Shown piece by piece: positions 33,106 to 42,162 of a stretch of 64,000 nt of DNA; within the stretch, counting starts at the first letter, position 1, and the number at the start of each line of letters is the position of its first letter. The stretch comes from Brevibacillus centrosporus. Lineage in GTDB: Bacteria > Bacillota > Bacilli > Brevibacillales > Brevibacillaceae. The stretch is taken from NCBI RefSeq assembly GCF_003710815.1, contig NZ_RHHP01000051.1, positions 1 to 64,000 on the forward strand, read 5' to 3'. The notes below the pieces were generated by a model. It was not told where the DNA came from. It searched no databases and saw only the letters and a program-made list of their open reading frames with translations. The position numbers and the translations under genes were made by a program.

Positions 33106-35031
33106 CTATCCAATATGCTGGAGCGAGCTTTTTTTGCGTCGAATATCGACGTTCGGACTGACATAAGGATCGAAGTTGTACTTTTGCTCAATGAAGATCT
33201 GATGCCACAGCATGAAGACGAGGATCGTCCAGATTTTGCGGCTGTAGTCGGCATTGCCTTCGCGATGCTCATCCAGCATGTACAGGACGTAAGCTTTGTT
33301 GATCAAATCGTCCACTTTGGATTCGAAAATGATTTCCTTCGCCCATTTGTAGAATTCATTTTTCAGCCAATGACGAGTCGGAACCGGGAAGCCCAGTTTC
33401 TTTCTCATCTTGATTTCCGGCGGCAGGAAGTCTTTCATCGCCTCGCGCAGGACGTGCTTGGTCGTACCGTTGGCGATTTTGTACTTCGTCGGGATGGTCG
33501 CAGCGAATTCAAAGACTTTCAGGTCAATGAACGGCACGCGAAGCTCCAGAGAGTTGGCCATCGTCATTTTGTCTGCCTTCATCAAAATGTTTCCGCGAAG
33601 CCAAGTGTGAATATCGAGGTATTGCATCTTCGTCACATCGTCGTACTGGGATGCGCGCTTGTAGATTTCCTCGGTAATGGTAAAAGGAGAGACATACGAG
33701 CTGGAGCGTGCGATATCTTCCATCACGACGCGTTTTTTCATTTCTTCACTGAAGATCAGAGCGTTTCCGAAGAAGCGTTCTTCCACGGTTTTGGAGCCAC
33801 GGATCAGGAAGTTCTTACCTTTGACTTGATCTGGCAGACGCTCTGCCATGTAACCGATCGATTGACGCATCCAGCCAGGCATTCCGGAGAACATTTTCAG
33901 CGAGTTTGGCTCGCGATAGATGTTGTAGCCACCGAAAAATTCATCGGCGCCTTCCCCTGAGAGAACGACGGTTACGTGCTCACTTGCCATTTGAGCGACA
34001 AAATAGAGGAGAATCGCAGACGGATCCGCTACCGGTTCATCCTGGTGCCAAATCAGGCGAGGCAGCTCGTTCATGTACTGCTTGGCGCCCACGACCAGTT
34101 CATGGTGCTCGGAACCTAAAAATTGTGCTGTTCGTCTAGCGAAGTCCAGCTCGCTGTAGCCAGGGATGTCAGAACCGACAGAAAAGGTTTTGACAGGCTC
34201 GAACGTGCGAAGCATTCCGACAATACTGGTAGAATCGACACCGCTAGAGAGGAAAGCTCCGCGCGATACCTCGCTGATCCGGTGTTTATCGACCGATTCC
34301 AGCAGTACGCTGCGTGTGCCCTCTACATAATAAGAGAAAGGCTTGCTTTCGTCCGGATTGAACTCGACATCCCAGTAACGGGAAAGCTTGATTTGATCGT
34401 TTTCGATGATAAAAGAGTGAGCAGGAGGGATGCGGTAAATACCTCGGTACATCGTCTCAGGATCTGGTACGTATTGGAAAGTCAGATAGTGATAAAAAGC
34501 CGTATGGTTCACTTCGCGAGTCAAGCCAGGCATCTCCAGCAAGCTCTTGATTTCGCTGGCGACTCCGATAGAATCGGCCGTCTCCACGTAGTAGAGCGGC
34601 TTGATTCCAAAGTGATCACGGGCACCAAACACTCGTTTTTTGCGAGAGTCATAGATAGTAAATCCAAACATGCCCCGCAAATGCTTCGGCGCATCTGTTC
34701 CTACTTCCTCGTAAAGGTGAAGGATGGTTTCGATATCAGAATCGGTATGAAAAACGTGTCCGATGTCTTTTAGCCATTGTTGCAATTCCTTGTAATTGTA
34801 TACTTCCCCATTCCCAATGATCCAGATGTCCCGTGTTTCGTTGAACAGCGGTTGATGTCCGCCTTCCACATCAATGATGCTTAACCGACGAAAGCCCAGG
34901 GCGACGTTATCCTCCAAATGAAAACCATCGTCGTCTGGACCGCGGTGCAAGATGACACCGGTCATTGCGCTGATCGCTTCTTGCACGACAGGTGTTTGCC
35001 GTTTGTTGTAGAGTGATACGATTCCACACAT
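33106..35031 (-). CDS. asnB: Asparagine synthase (glutamine-hydrolysing)
   Basis: 641 residues. Catalytic Cys2 at the N-terminus (MCGIVSLYN) belongs to the glutaminase domain (HRGPDDDG, GNGEVYNY). The C-terminal synthetase has the SGVDSTSIVGML pyrophosphate loop and VLSGEGADEFFGGYN. It makes asparagine from aspartate and glutamine. Length suits the AsnB/AsnO group. It sits between comEA and comEC, which are otherwise normally neighbours. Possible promoter on the minus strand: TTGCAC (35093-35098), 17-nt spacer, TAGAGT (35070-35075). Confidence 0.96.
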   Translation of the reverse strand: MCGIVSLYNKRQTPVVQEAISAMTGVILHRGPDDDGFHLEDNVALGFRRLSIIDVEGGHQPLFNETRDIWIIGNGEVYNYKELQQWLKDIGHVFHTDSDIETILHLYEEVGTDAPKHLRGMFGFTIYDSRKKRVFGARDHFGIKPLYYVETADSIGVASEIKSLLEMPGLTREVNHTAFYHYLTFQYVPDPETMYRGIYRIPPAHSFIIENDQIKLSRYWDVEFNPDESKPFSYYVEGTRSVLLESVDKHRISEVSRGAFLSSGVDSTSIVGMLRTFEPVKTFSVGSDIPGYSELDFARRTAQFLGSEHHELVVGAKQYMNELPRLIWHQDEPVADPSAILLYFVAQMASEHVTVVLSGEGADEFFGGYNIYREPNSLKMFSGMPGWMRQSIGYMAERLPDQVKGKNFLIRGSKTVEERFFGNALIFSEEMKKRVVMEDIARSSSYVSPFTITEEIYKRASQYDDVTKMQYLDIHTWLRGNILMKADKMTMANSLELRVPFIDLKVFEFAATIPTKYKIANGTTKHVLREAMKDFLPPEIKMRKKLGFPVPTRHWLKNEFYKWAKEIIFESKVDDLINKAYVLYMLDEHREGNADYSRKIWTILVFMLWHQIFIEQKYNFDPYVSPNVDIRRKKSSLQHIG

Positions 35032-35229
35032 ATGAAATGACTCTTCCTCTCACTGGATTGCTCCTGCTAACTCTATCATGGATCGACAGTCAGTGCAATC
35101 ACTCCGAATGCCTACGAGCTTGCTCTCAAACGTGATGTATAGCCTTTTCCTCCCTATTTTTGTCCCTTGTGAGCAGGATATACTCGCGGATACGAAAGAA
35201 TGGTTCGACAATGGAAGGGAGGAGTGGGC

Positions 35230-37611
35230 ATGACGATATATAGAGCTAGTCTCTCTATGATTGCGGGATTGCTGCTGTCCGCTTATCTGCACCCCGTATG
35301 GATACTTACTGCTCTTGGGATGGCTGCCGGCTTTGCTGTCCTTGCGTTTCGCACGAGCTTGCGAAAGCACCTCGTCTTCTGCACCCTTTCGGCGGTCGTG
35401 GCAGGCAGTTATTTTCTCGTCTACGATGCTTTTCATGCTTCCGAGCTGAAAGGGTACGGGCGAGAAGAGATCAGCATCTGGGTACGCGGCTCGATTGATT
35501 CGGCCGTTCAACGGGATGGAGATATCGCCAGGCTCTATGTGGAGGCAAGCGATTGGTCCCATGACATGAAACAGTGGGTTTCTCTGCGCCACTCAGAACG
35601 GATTGCCGTACGCGTCCGTCTAAGTAAGGAGGAACAAGCGGTGCAGGCAGACACCTGGAAGAGAGGGAGCACAATCACTGCAAACCTTCAGCTCTCCTTA
35701 CCCGCTTCGGCTCGTAATCCGCATGCTTTTGATTATGCCCAGTACCTGCGCTGGCAGGGGGTACATGTGACAGGGGAAACCTCGTACTCCGAGATCAAAG
35801 TCGGAGGGGAGCGAGGACTATGGGGGTATTTTCAACAATGGCAAAAGGATGCTGCGGAAAGGGTAGAGCGGCTGTTTGAAGCTCCCGAGGTCGCGGGGTA
35901 TATGAAATCGCTGCTGCTAGGGGTAGGTGATGAGGTAGATCTCGAAACGGCAAATATGTACGCCGATTTGGGCCTGAGCCATGTGCTGGCCATATCCGGG
36001 CTCCATGTCACGCTTGTCAGCAGCATGTTCATGTGGTTTCTGGAGCGGGTTGGAATGAGACGGAGAAGTGCGCTGGTCACAACGGCTTGTTTGCTTGTCG
36101 GCTACGTCCTGTTGGTTGGTGCGAGCGCATCTGCCGTCCGTTCGGGAATGATGGGCGGAGTTGGGCTTGCCTCGCAGGTGGCAGGCAAAAAAGTGGACGG
36201 AAAGGATGTATGGGCCGGTGTGCTGATCGTTATGCTGCTGACCGATCCCTATCAGCTATGGCATATTGGCTTTCAGCTTTCCTTTGCCGTTACGCTTGGG
36301 CTCATTATTTTGGTTCCGTTTAGTCAGGATGTGCTTGTTCGGATTCCTCTTTGGATTCGCACGCTGCTCGCTGTCACTCTTGCAGCACAGGTCGTGTCGT
36401 TTCCCTTTCTCATCTATCATTTTCATCAATTTTCCATGGCGTCATGGCTGGTGAATCTAGTCGTGACTCCCATTTTGTCCTTGGTCGTCCTCCCGCTTGG
36501 ATACATTGCTCTCGTAGCCGGGATGATTCATCCCGCTCTGGCAAGCTGGCCCGTTCTGCTATCCACTGAACTGCTGCACTGGCTTCACGAGCCTTTATTC
36601 GTCATGCAAAAATGGAGAATTCCCTTTTCCCATTGGCCGCATCCAAGCTGGTGGTGGCTCGTCTTGTATACCGGGTTCCTGATCATATTGCCCATTTTGT
36701 GGAAATTGGGTTATCATCGGCAAAGAGATGTCATCGTCTGTATAACCCTATTTATCGGGCTATTTGTACTGGCTAGGCAACCTTTTTCGGCAGGGGACGA
36801 AGTGAGGATTACGTTTTTGGACGTAGGCCAGGGGGATTCCATCGTTGTCGAAATCAGTGATCAGAAGGTATACTTAATTGATGCAGGTGGGACACTCGGT
36901 CTTCCTGTGCGTGAATCCTGGAGGGAAAAGCGCGATCCTTATGAGGTGGGAAAAGACGTACTACTCCCCTTTTTGCGAGCGCGCGGGATAGAGAAGATTG
37001 ATCGTGTAGTCATGACGCACGGGGATATGGACCATATCGGAGGAATGGCAGCGATTGTTCCCCGTTTTTCCATAGGCTCTGTGCTTGTGAATGGAATCAC
37101 ACCTGAAGGAAAACAGAGAGAAATCCTTCATCAGCTGCAACGAGAGGGAGTACCGATCTTGACGGGAAGCCCCGGGCAGACGTGGTCAGATCTTCCGGGA
37201 GTGGAATGGACATGGCTTTGGCCGGGACAAACATCAGAAGCTTCTGGCAACGATGCATCCGTCGTACTGCGACTTACTGCTTATGGAAAATCGGTGTTGT
37301 TCACCGGCGACATCGAGCGTGAAGGGGAGAGGGCAGTAGTCCAGTTGGGAATGTCAGAAGTGGATGTATTAAAGGTAGCTCATCATGGGAGCAGCTCGTC
37401 GAGTACAGAAGAACTGCTGGCGTCATTGCGCCCAAAGGCGGTGGTCATTTCCGTCGGGGCAAACAATCGCTATGGTCATCCGTCGCGAGAAGTATTGCAA
37501 CGGTTCAAAAAAATGGGATCGCAGGTTTTCCGAACGGACATGAATGGGGCAGTAACGCTGATTCTGACACCGGATGGCATGTCCTGGAAGACCCAAGGAT
37601 CAAATACATAA
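35230..37611 (+). CDS. comEC: ComEC/Rec2 DNA uptake channel protein
   Basis: 793 residues. An N-terminal DUF4131 and competence domain with many membrane segments (LSHVLAISGLHVTLVS is the signature) precedes a C-terminal metallo-beta-lactamase domain with DVGQGDSIVVE, MTHGDMDHIGG and HHGSSSSS. It conducts single-stranded DNA across the membrane; the MBL part may degrade the other strand. AAGGGAGGAG precedes the ATG at 35230. Opposite strand to comEA. Confidence 0.95.
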   Translation: MTIYRASLSMIAGLLLSAYLHPVWILTALGMAAGFAVLAFRTSLRKHLVFCTLSAVVAGSYFLVYDAFHASELKGYGREEISIWVRGSIDSAVQRDGDIARLYVEASDWSHDMKQWVSLRHSERIAVRVRLSKEEQAVQADTWKRGSTITANLQLSLPASARNPHAFDYAQYLRWQGVHVTGETSYSEIKVGGERGLWGYFQQWQKDAAERVERLFEAPEVAGYMKSLLLGVGDEVDLETANMYADLGLSHVLAISGLHVTLVSSMFMWFLERVGMRRRSALVTTACLLVGYVLLVGASASAVRSGMMGGVGLASQVAGKKVDGKDVWAGVLIVMLLTDPYQLWHIGFQLSFAVTLGLIILVPFSQDVLVRIPLWIRTLLAVTLAAQVVSFPFLIYHFHQFSMASWLVNLVVTPILSLVVLPLGYIALVAGMIHPALASWPVLLSTELLHWLHEPLFVMQKWRIPFSHWPHPSWWWLVLYTGFLIILPILWKLGYHRQRDVIVCITLFIGLFVLARQPFSAGDEVRITFLDVGQGDSIVVEISDQKVYLIDAGGTLGLPVRESWREKRDPYEVGKDVLLPFLRARGIEKIDRVVMTHGDMDHIGGMAAIVPRFSIGSVLVNGITPEGKQREILHQLQREGVPILTGSPGQTWSDLPGVEWTWLWPGQTSEASGNDASVVLRLTAYGKSVLFTGDIEREGERAVVQLGMSEVDVLKVAHHGSSSSSTEELLASLRPKAVVISVGANNRYGHPSREVLQRFKKMGSQVFRTDMNGAVTLILTPDGMSWKTQGSNT

Positions 37612-37616
37612 TATGG

Positions 37617-37646
37617 TTGCAACCTTTTCTTTAAACGTACCGTCTG
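37617..37646 (+). promoter_or_regulatory. Probable ECF-type promoter of the first sigma operon
   Basis: TTGCAAC (-35), 17-nt spacer, CGTCTG (-10 at 37641-37646). The AAC/CGTC pair is typical of ECF sigma factors and suggests autoregulation by the sigma factor encoded just downstream. Confidence 0.55.
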
Positions 37647-37664
37647 TAGGGGGGAGAGGAGAAT

Positions 37665-38210
37665 ATGCAGGAAGCAGAGCTGATCAGGAAGGCGCAATCC
37701 GGGGATCACGATGCGCTAGTCGAACTGCTCCGATCCATTGAGACCTCCGTTTACCGCAGCGCTTACTATATTCTTGGGAATGAGCAGGACGCACTCGATG
37801 CAGCCCAGGAAGTGCTTATTCGCATTTATCGAAAATTAGATACCTATCAGGAAAAGGCCAAATTTTCCACATGGGTGCAACGAATTGTCAGTAATGTCTG
37901 CATGGACAAATTTCGAGCGAAGAAGGAAACGGTCTCAATTGAGGAGCATGAGCTGATTATCCCTGATCGTAACAACGTAGAGGATGAAATTCTTCTCACT
38001 GGATTGTCAAATGACATTCAGGAAGCCATCGGGAAGCTGCCCAGACAGTACCGGATGGTCGTAGTACTCCGCTATCTCGAGGATCTGTCCTATCAGGAGA
38101 TTGCGGAAGCATTGGATTTGCCGCTTAACACGGTAAAGTCGTATTTGTTCCGGGCTAGGCAACAATTGCAGGAACTCCTGTACGACTACCAGAAAGGGGG
38201 GATCGGTTGA
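37665..38210 (+). CDS. ECF-type RNA polymerase sigma factor (SigW-like group)
   Basis: 181 residues: a sigma-2 domain (YYILGNEQDALDAAQEVLIRIYRKLDTYQEKAKFSTWVQRI) and a sigma-4 domain (LPRQYRMVVVLRYLEDLSYQEIAEALDLPLNTVKSYLFRARQQL). GGAGAGGAGAAT precedes the ATG. The stop overlaps the start of an anti-sigma gene (GGTTGATGACC). The regulon cannot be read from here; cell-envelope stress is typical for this group. Confidence 0.9.
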   Translation: MQEAELIRKAQSGDHDALVELLRSIETSVYRSAYYILGNEQDALDAAQEVLIRIYRKLDTYQEKAKFSTWVQRIVSNVCMDKFRAKKETVSIEEHELIIPDRNNVEDEILLTGLSNDIQEAIGKLPRQYRMVVVLRYLEDLSYQEIAEALDLPLNTVKSYLFRARQQLQELLYDYQKGGIG

Positions 38211-39070
38211 TGACCAACGAGGAAATTTGGGAATGGATGCAGCGGGACTTGGATGGAGATCTTTCTCCGACGGAACAGGACGCGCTGTTCAATCTCATTC
38301 GCAAAGATTCTGATCTGCAACTGAAATACAACCGTCTGAAAACTGTTTCGCAGCAGCTTGAACAGCTGCCCCCTGTCGTACCTTCGTTCAGCATCGTGGA
38401 TTCGATTCTGCCTCGGCTAGAGTCGGCTGCTGCCGTTCCAGCAGCTTCATCTACGCTGAATGAAGAAGTCCTGCCCACTCTGGAAGTAAAGCGCAAGCAA
38501 TCTTCGCCGTCGGTATCGAAAAAGTGGAAGAAGACAAATGTGTGGTTGGCCAGCATTGGCAGTACCGCAGTGGCTGCCTGCCTCTTGATTGGAATCATGT
38601 TTACTGGCAGTGATGGAAAGAAGATCGAGGCCGACCCGTACCAGCAAGGATCGGAAGCGGTCAATCCGGCACTAAAAGAAGCTCCGATTTTGGGGCCGCC
38701 TGTGCAATCTCCACCTCCAAGCACTAATCCCCCTACATCCAATTCTCAGGAGGAGGATAAAAAGGCGACACAAAACACTGGAACTACGAAAAAGGCGCCT
38801 GCGAAGAATACTTCTTCCAAGTCGCACCAGAACAATTCCAACAAGAAGCCCGTTTCGAATCCGGCACAAACGAAACCAGTCGTTCCGCCAAAGCCTGTTG
38901 TCAGAGATCCAAAGCCACCAGCATTCCCGTATGGTGTAGGAGAAGAATCGGACAAAGACTCACGCGACAGAGACAGTGACTCCGAGGACAGGGAAAAAGT
39001 GAAGAGTAAGGACAAAGAAAAAGACAAAGACAATGACCGAAAAAAAGACAGAGAGAACGATGATGATTGA
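38207..39070 (+). CDS. Membrane anti-sigma factor with charged extracellular tail
   Basis: 287 residues. A short cytoplasmic N-terminus (NEEIWEWMQRDLDGDLSPTEQDAL) shows the anti-sigma start but not the HxxxCxxC zinc motif. One membrane segment lies at about 107-125 (VWLASIGSTAVAACLLIGIMF). The outside part is low complexity: Pro-rich, then Lys/Ser/Asn/Thr-rich, then an alternating Asp/Lys/Arg/Glu tail of about 50 residues. Overlap with the sigma gene supports its role. The tail may contact the cell wall or sense charge; inference only. Confidence 0.82.
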   Translation: MMTNEEIWEWMQRDLDGDLSPTEQDALFNLIRKDSDLQLKYNRLKTVSQQLEQLPPVVPSFSIVDSILPRLESAAAVPAASSTLNEEVLPTLEVKRKQSSPSVSKKWKKTNVWLASIGSTAVAACLLIGIMFTGSDGKKIEADPYQQGSEAVNPALKEAPILGPPVQSPPPSTNPPTSNSQEEDKKATQNTGTTKKAPAKNTSSKSHQNNSNKKPVSNPAQTKPVVPPKPVVRDPKPPAFPYGVGEESDKDSRDRDSDSEDREKVKSKDKEKDKDNDRKKDRENDDD

Positions 39071-39232
39071 TGTGAAAAAAACGTCTGGCAAACGTGGATT
39101 TCACATCTGGACCGGCACCGAACAGGGGAGTCTTGCGTATCCTACATTATCAAGCACCCCCTGCTTACCGTTTGGGGAGGAGGAATCCCGGGGCTTTTCC
39201 CTAGACGTTTACATAGAGGTGCCAACAGATGG

Positions 39233-39267
39233 AAAAACCGCTACCCAACATGGAGAGCGGTTTTTTT
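39233..39267 (+). terminator. Terminator of the sigma/anti-sigma operon
   Basis: AAAAACCGCT (39233-39242) pairs with AGCGGTTTTT (39256-39265), then TT. Confidence 0.85.
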
Positions 39268-39336
39268 CTTTCTATTTAAGGAAGCGGGGCAAAAGATCAT
39301 CGCGGATGCTTCGCTGCCTCCATTCGATCCGTTTTA

Positions 39337-39345
39337 TGCTATAAT
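39337..39345 (+). promoter_or_regulatory. Extended -10 promoter of holA
   Basis: TGCTATAAT, a consensus -10 with the TGn extension. No good -35. It lies 36 bp before the holA start. Confidence 0.6.
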
Positions 39346-39381
39346 AGCGCAGGACAGAACATAGAAGGGAAGGGAAGATCC

Positions 39382-40422
39382 ATGCCATTGCTATCGGCCA
39401 TTCGGGAAATACGCCAAAAACAGTACGCGCCCGTCTACGTTCTCCACGGTCCGGAATCCTTTCTGGCAGAAGAGTTTCTGTCTTTAGCTCGACGGGAAAT
39501 GATCGATCCTGATTTCAGTGATCTCAATATAAGCGTGTACGACTGCACGGAAACAAGCCTGAGTGATATTCTGCAGGATGCGGAAACACTGCCATTCATG
39601 GGGGAGCATCGGCTCGTGATTGCGCGACAAGCGTACTTTTTAACGGGGAGCAAGCCTCCCTCGAAGGTAGAAAGTGATCCTGATGCCTTGCTCGGGTACA
39701 TGCAAAATCCTCCTGCCTACACGTCGTTGATCTTACAGACAGAAGCGGAAAAGCTGGACGAACGAAAAAAACTGGTCAAAACCTTGCAGCAAAAGGCAAA
39801 AGTAATTCCTTTCATGCATTTGAAGGATGGAGATCTCTACGCTTGGATTGAACGGCAGGCAGATAAATACCGGGCGTCTATACAGCGGCCACAGTCGATG
39901 AAGCTTGTAGAGCGAGTCGGCAGCGAGCTGCGCCTTTTGGACAAGGAGATTGAAAAGCTGGCGATTTTTGTGGGAGAAGGCGGAACCATTACTGACCAAA
40001 TTATCGAGGACCTCGCTGCTCGAACGCTCGAACAGGACGTATTTGCCCTGATTGAACAGGTAGCGTCGGGAAGGTTGGACAGGGCGCTGCGCATGCTGTA
40101 TGACAGCATGAAAACCGGTGAGGAGCCCATCAAGCTGCTTTCCCTTTTTGCGAGGCAATTTCGCATGCTCCTGCAAGTAAGGCAGCTGGCCCCACGAGGC
40201 TATTCGCAGCAGCAGATGGCCGGGATGATCAAAATGCATCCATACGCCGTCAAAAAGGCAATGGAGCAGGCCCGTCATTTTTCTGAGGATTCCTTGAAAA
40301 AATTGCTGCTGATCTTGGCCGAGGACGATTTTCGGATGAAGTCCGGTCAGGTGGACAAGCGATTGGCCCTCGAGCTGTTTATTACGCGTGCGTATGAGGA
40401 ACGGAGCAGAACGAGCAGATAA
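39382..40422 (+). CDS. holA: DNA polymerase III subunit delta
   Basis: 346 residues. AAA-type clamp-loader fold with 'PVYVLHGPESFLAEEFL' at the start, 'ETLPFMGEHRLVIARQA' and 'LLKLLSLFARQFRMLLQVRQL' further on. It opens the beta clamp in the clamp loader. GAAGGGAAGGG precedes the ATG. In Bacillus the order comEC-holA-rpsT is normal; here the sigma operon lies between comEC and holA. Confidence 0.95.
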   Translation: MPLLSAIREIRQKQYAPVYVLHGPESFLAEEFLSLARREMIDPDFSDLNISVYDCTETSLSDILQDAETLPFMGEHRLVIARQAYFLTGSKPPSKVESDPDALLGYMQNPPAYTSLILQTEAEKLDERKKLVKTLQQKAKVIPFMHLKDGDLYAWIERQADKYRASIQRPQSMKLVERVGSELRLLDKEIEKLAIFVGEGGTITDQIIEDLAARTLEQDVFALIEQVASGRLDRALRMLYDSMKTGEEPIKLLSLFARQFRMLLQVRQLAPRGYSQQQMAGMIKMHPYAVKKAMEQARHFSEDSLKKLLLILAEDDFRMKSGQVDKRLALELFITRAYEERSRTSR

Positions 40423-40432
40423 AAAGAAAAAA

Positions 40433-40462
40433 CCCGTGAACGCTAGGTTCGCGGGCTTTTTT
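40433..40462. terminator. Bidirectional terminator between holA and rpsT
   Basis: CCCGTGAAC (40433-40441) pairs with GTTCGCGGG (40447-40455). T-runs follow on both strands. Confidence 0.85.
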
Positions 40463-40476
40463 TGTTCCATGGTCTC

Positions 40477-40752
40477 TTACGCTACAGGAGCGCTCAGAAC
40501 GTTAAGCTTTTTCATCAAACGAGACTTTTGACGGTTTGCTGCGTTTTTATGAATGAGACCTTTCGAAGCGGCCTTGTCCAGCTTTTTCACAGCCACCAGA
40601 AGAGTGGATTTCGCCAATGCTACATCGGAAGCGGCGACAGCTTTCTCAAAGCTCTTCAGGGAAGTGCGCAGATCAGACTTTTGAGAAGCACGGTGTGCGC
40701 GGCGCTTTTCAATGGTTTTGGTGCGCTTAATCGCGGATTTAATGTTTGGCAT
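40477..40752 (-). CDS. rpsT: 30S ribosomal protein S20
   Basis: 91 residues, Lys/Arg-rich and helical: MPNIKSAIKRTKTIEKRRAHRASQKSDLRTSLK, ending with LIHKNAANRQKSRLMKKL. It binds 16S rRNA. AAGGAGGTG is eight bases before the ATG at 40752. It is convergent with holA, as in other bacilli. Confidence 0.97.
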   Translation of the reverse strand: MPNIKSAIKRTKTIEKRRAHRASQKSDLRTSLKSFEKAVAASDVALAKSTLLVAVKKLDKAASKGLIHKNAANRQKSRLMKKLNVLSAPVA

Positions 40753-40908
40753 GTGTGTCACCTCCTTAGAACGACCATAGACATACAGTCATACAACAAA
40801 GTAATTCTAGCATGCACGGAATCCATTTGCAAGAAAGGATTCGGAATAAAAATGAAGGATTCAAGCAACCTAGTAGCAGGAACAAAATGGAGAAGGGAGC
40901 GATTAACC

Positions 40909-42009
40909 ATGGAACACAATATTGATCTGTCTGGCTACTCGATTCGAACCGATTTGGCGGTAGAAGCACACGAGCTGGCGCAGCAGCAAAATGAGAGCAA
41001 TATCCCCGGGATTTGGCTGCAGGCAGACGATGAAGAACCGAATATAAAAGTCACCAGACTTCACGTGGAAAATGAAGAGGCAGGCCGAGCGATTGGGAAA
41101 CTGCCGGGGCGTTACCTCACGATCGAAGTACCCAAGCTTCGTGACAATGATACTTCTATAGAAGAGCAGGTAACGAGACGATTTGCTCTGGAATTCGCCA
41201 GCTTCCTGATGAAGCTCGGAATTACGGAAGAGAAAAAGGCACTTGTCGTAGGTTTGGGCAACTGGAACGTAACGCCAGATGCGCTCGGCCCGATGGTGGT
41301 GGAAAACCTGCTGGTGACCCGGCACCTGTACCAGCTGGCTCCGGATACGGTTGGAGACGGCTATCGGGAAGTGAGTGCGCTGTCTCCAGGAGTTCTCGGC
41401 ATTACGGGTATTGAAACGAGCGAGATTGTCTTTGGTGTAGTGGAAAAAAGCAAGCCGGACTTTGTCATTTGTATCGATGCTTTGGCTTCGCGCGCTTTGC
41501 ATCGGGTGAATACAACCATCCAGATTTCGGATACGGGCATCCATCCAGGCTCGGGTGTCGGCAATAAGCGTAAAGCCATTGACCAGAATACGCTTGGGAT
41601 CCCGGTTATCGCGATCGGTGTGCCAACAGTTGTCTTTGCCTCTACCATCGTGAACGACGCCATTACGTATCTGCTCGGTCACTTTGGTCAGTCCATGGCG
41701 GAGAGCAAGCGTGCCTTCAACAAGCTTTCCATGAGTACACTGCCGGAGCGCAAAGAGCCGTATACAGAAGATGATTTGCCTGATCTGGAATCGCGCAAAA
41801 CGTTTATGGGTCTGGTAGGGTCTCTTCCCGAGGAGGAAAAGCGTCAGCTGATTCACGAGGTGCTGCGTCCGTTGGGTCAGGATTTAGTGGTAACGCCAAA
41901 AGAGGTGGACGATTTTATCGAAGGAATATCCAATGTCATCGCGACTGGCCTCAACCGTGCCTTGCACAGAGCGGTAGATGAGGAAAATAGCGCGTCCTAC
42001 ACGCACTAG
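40909..42009 (+). CDS. gpr: Germination protease GPR (A25)
   Basis: 366 residues. The start has the GPR pro-sequence and cleavage region (YSIRTDLAVEAHELAQQQ). Conserved core: VVGLGNWNVTPDALGP, SPGVLGITGIET, DTGIHPGSGVGNKRKAI and IPVIAIGVPTVV. It degrades small acid-soluble spore proteins during germination. AGAAGGGAG precedes the ATG. Divergent from rpsT. Confidence 0.97.
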   Translation: MEHNIDLSGYSIRTDLAVEAHELAQQQNESNIPGIWLQADDEEPNIKVTRLHVENEEAGRAIGKLPGRYLTIEVPKLRDNDTSIEEQVTRRFALEFASFLMKLGITEEKKALVVGLGNWNVTPDALGPMVVENLLVTRHLYQLAPDTVGDGYREVSALSPGVLGITGIETSEIVFGVVEKSKPDFVICIDALASRALHRVNTTIQISDTGIHPGSGVGNKRKAIDQNTLGIPVIAIGVPTVVFASTIVNDAITYLLGHFGQSMAESKRAFNKLSMSTLPERKEPYTEDDLPDLESRKTFMGLVGSLPEEEKRQLIHEVLRPLGQDLVVTPKEVDDFIEGISNVIATGLNRALHRAVDEENSASYTH

Positions 42010-42162
42010 ACTAGCGATCCAGTAGAGAGTCTGCCACGATTTAAGAGAAATGCTAGGGAAAGGGTTCTATCGTCTCTATGAGGCTCATAAGCTAAAGCAT
42101 AGACAAGCGGGAAGCGAAAGAGAAAAGCCCGCGACAATGCTACAGCACGAGGAGTGAGACAG

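Larger units (their letters stand above)
39071..39381. other. 311-bp intergenic region between the anti-sigma gene and holA
   Basis: It holds a 9-bp inverted repeat, GATGTGAAA (39069-39077) and TTTCACATC (39099-39107), with no T-run. Then come about 120 bp without recognisable signals, a terminator (39233-39267) and an extended -10 promoter (39337-39345). I see no credible gene; an ORF spanning 39033-39344 runs through the terminator. Confidence 0.6.

Noticed and set aside
39033..39344. 103-residue ORF after the anti-sigma gene
   Set aside because: It begins inside the anti-sigma gene, crosses a strong terminator and reaches into the holA promoter.
40462..40908. Upstream extension of the gpr frame
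   Set aside because: It would overlap rpsT on the other strand; gpr has a normal start with a ribosome site at 40909.
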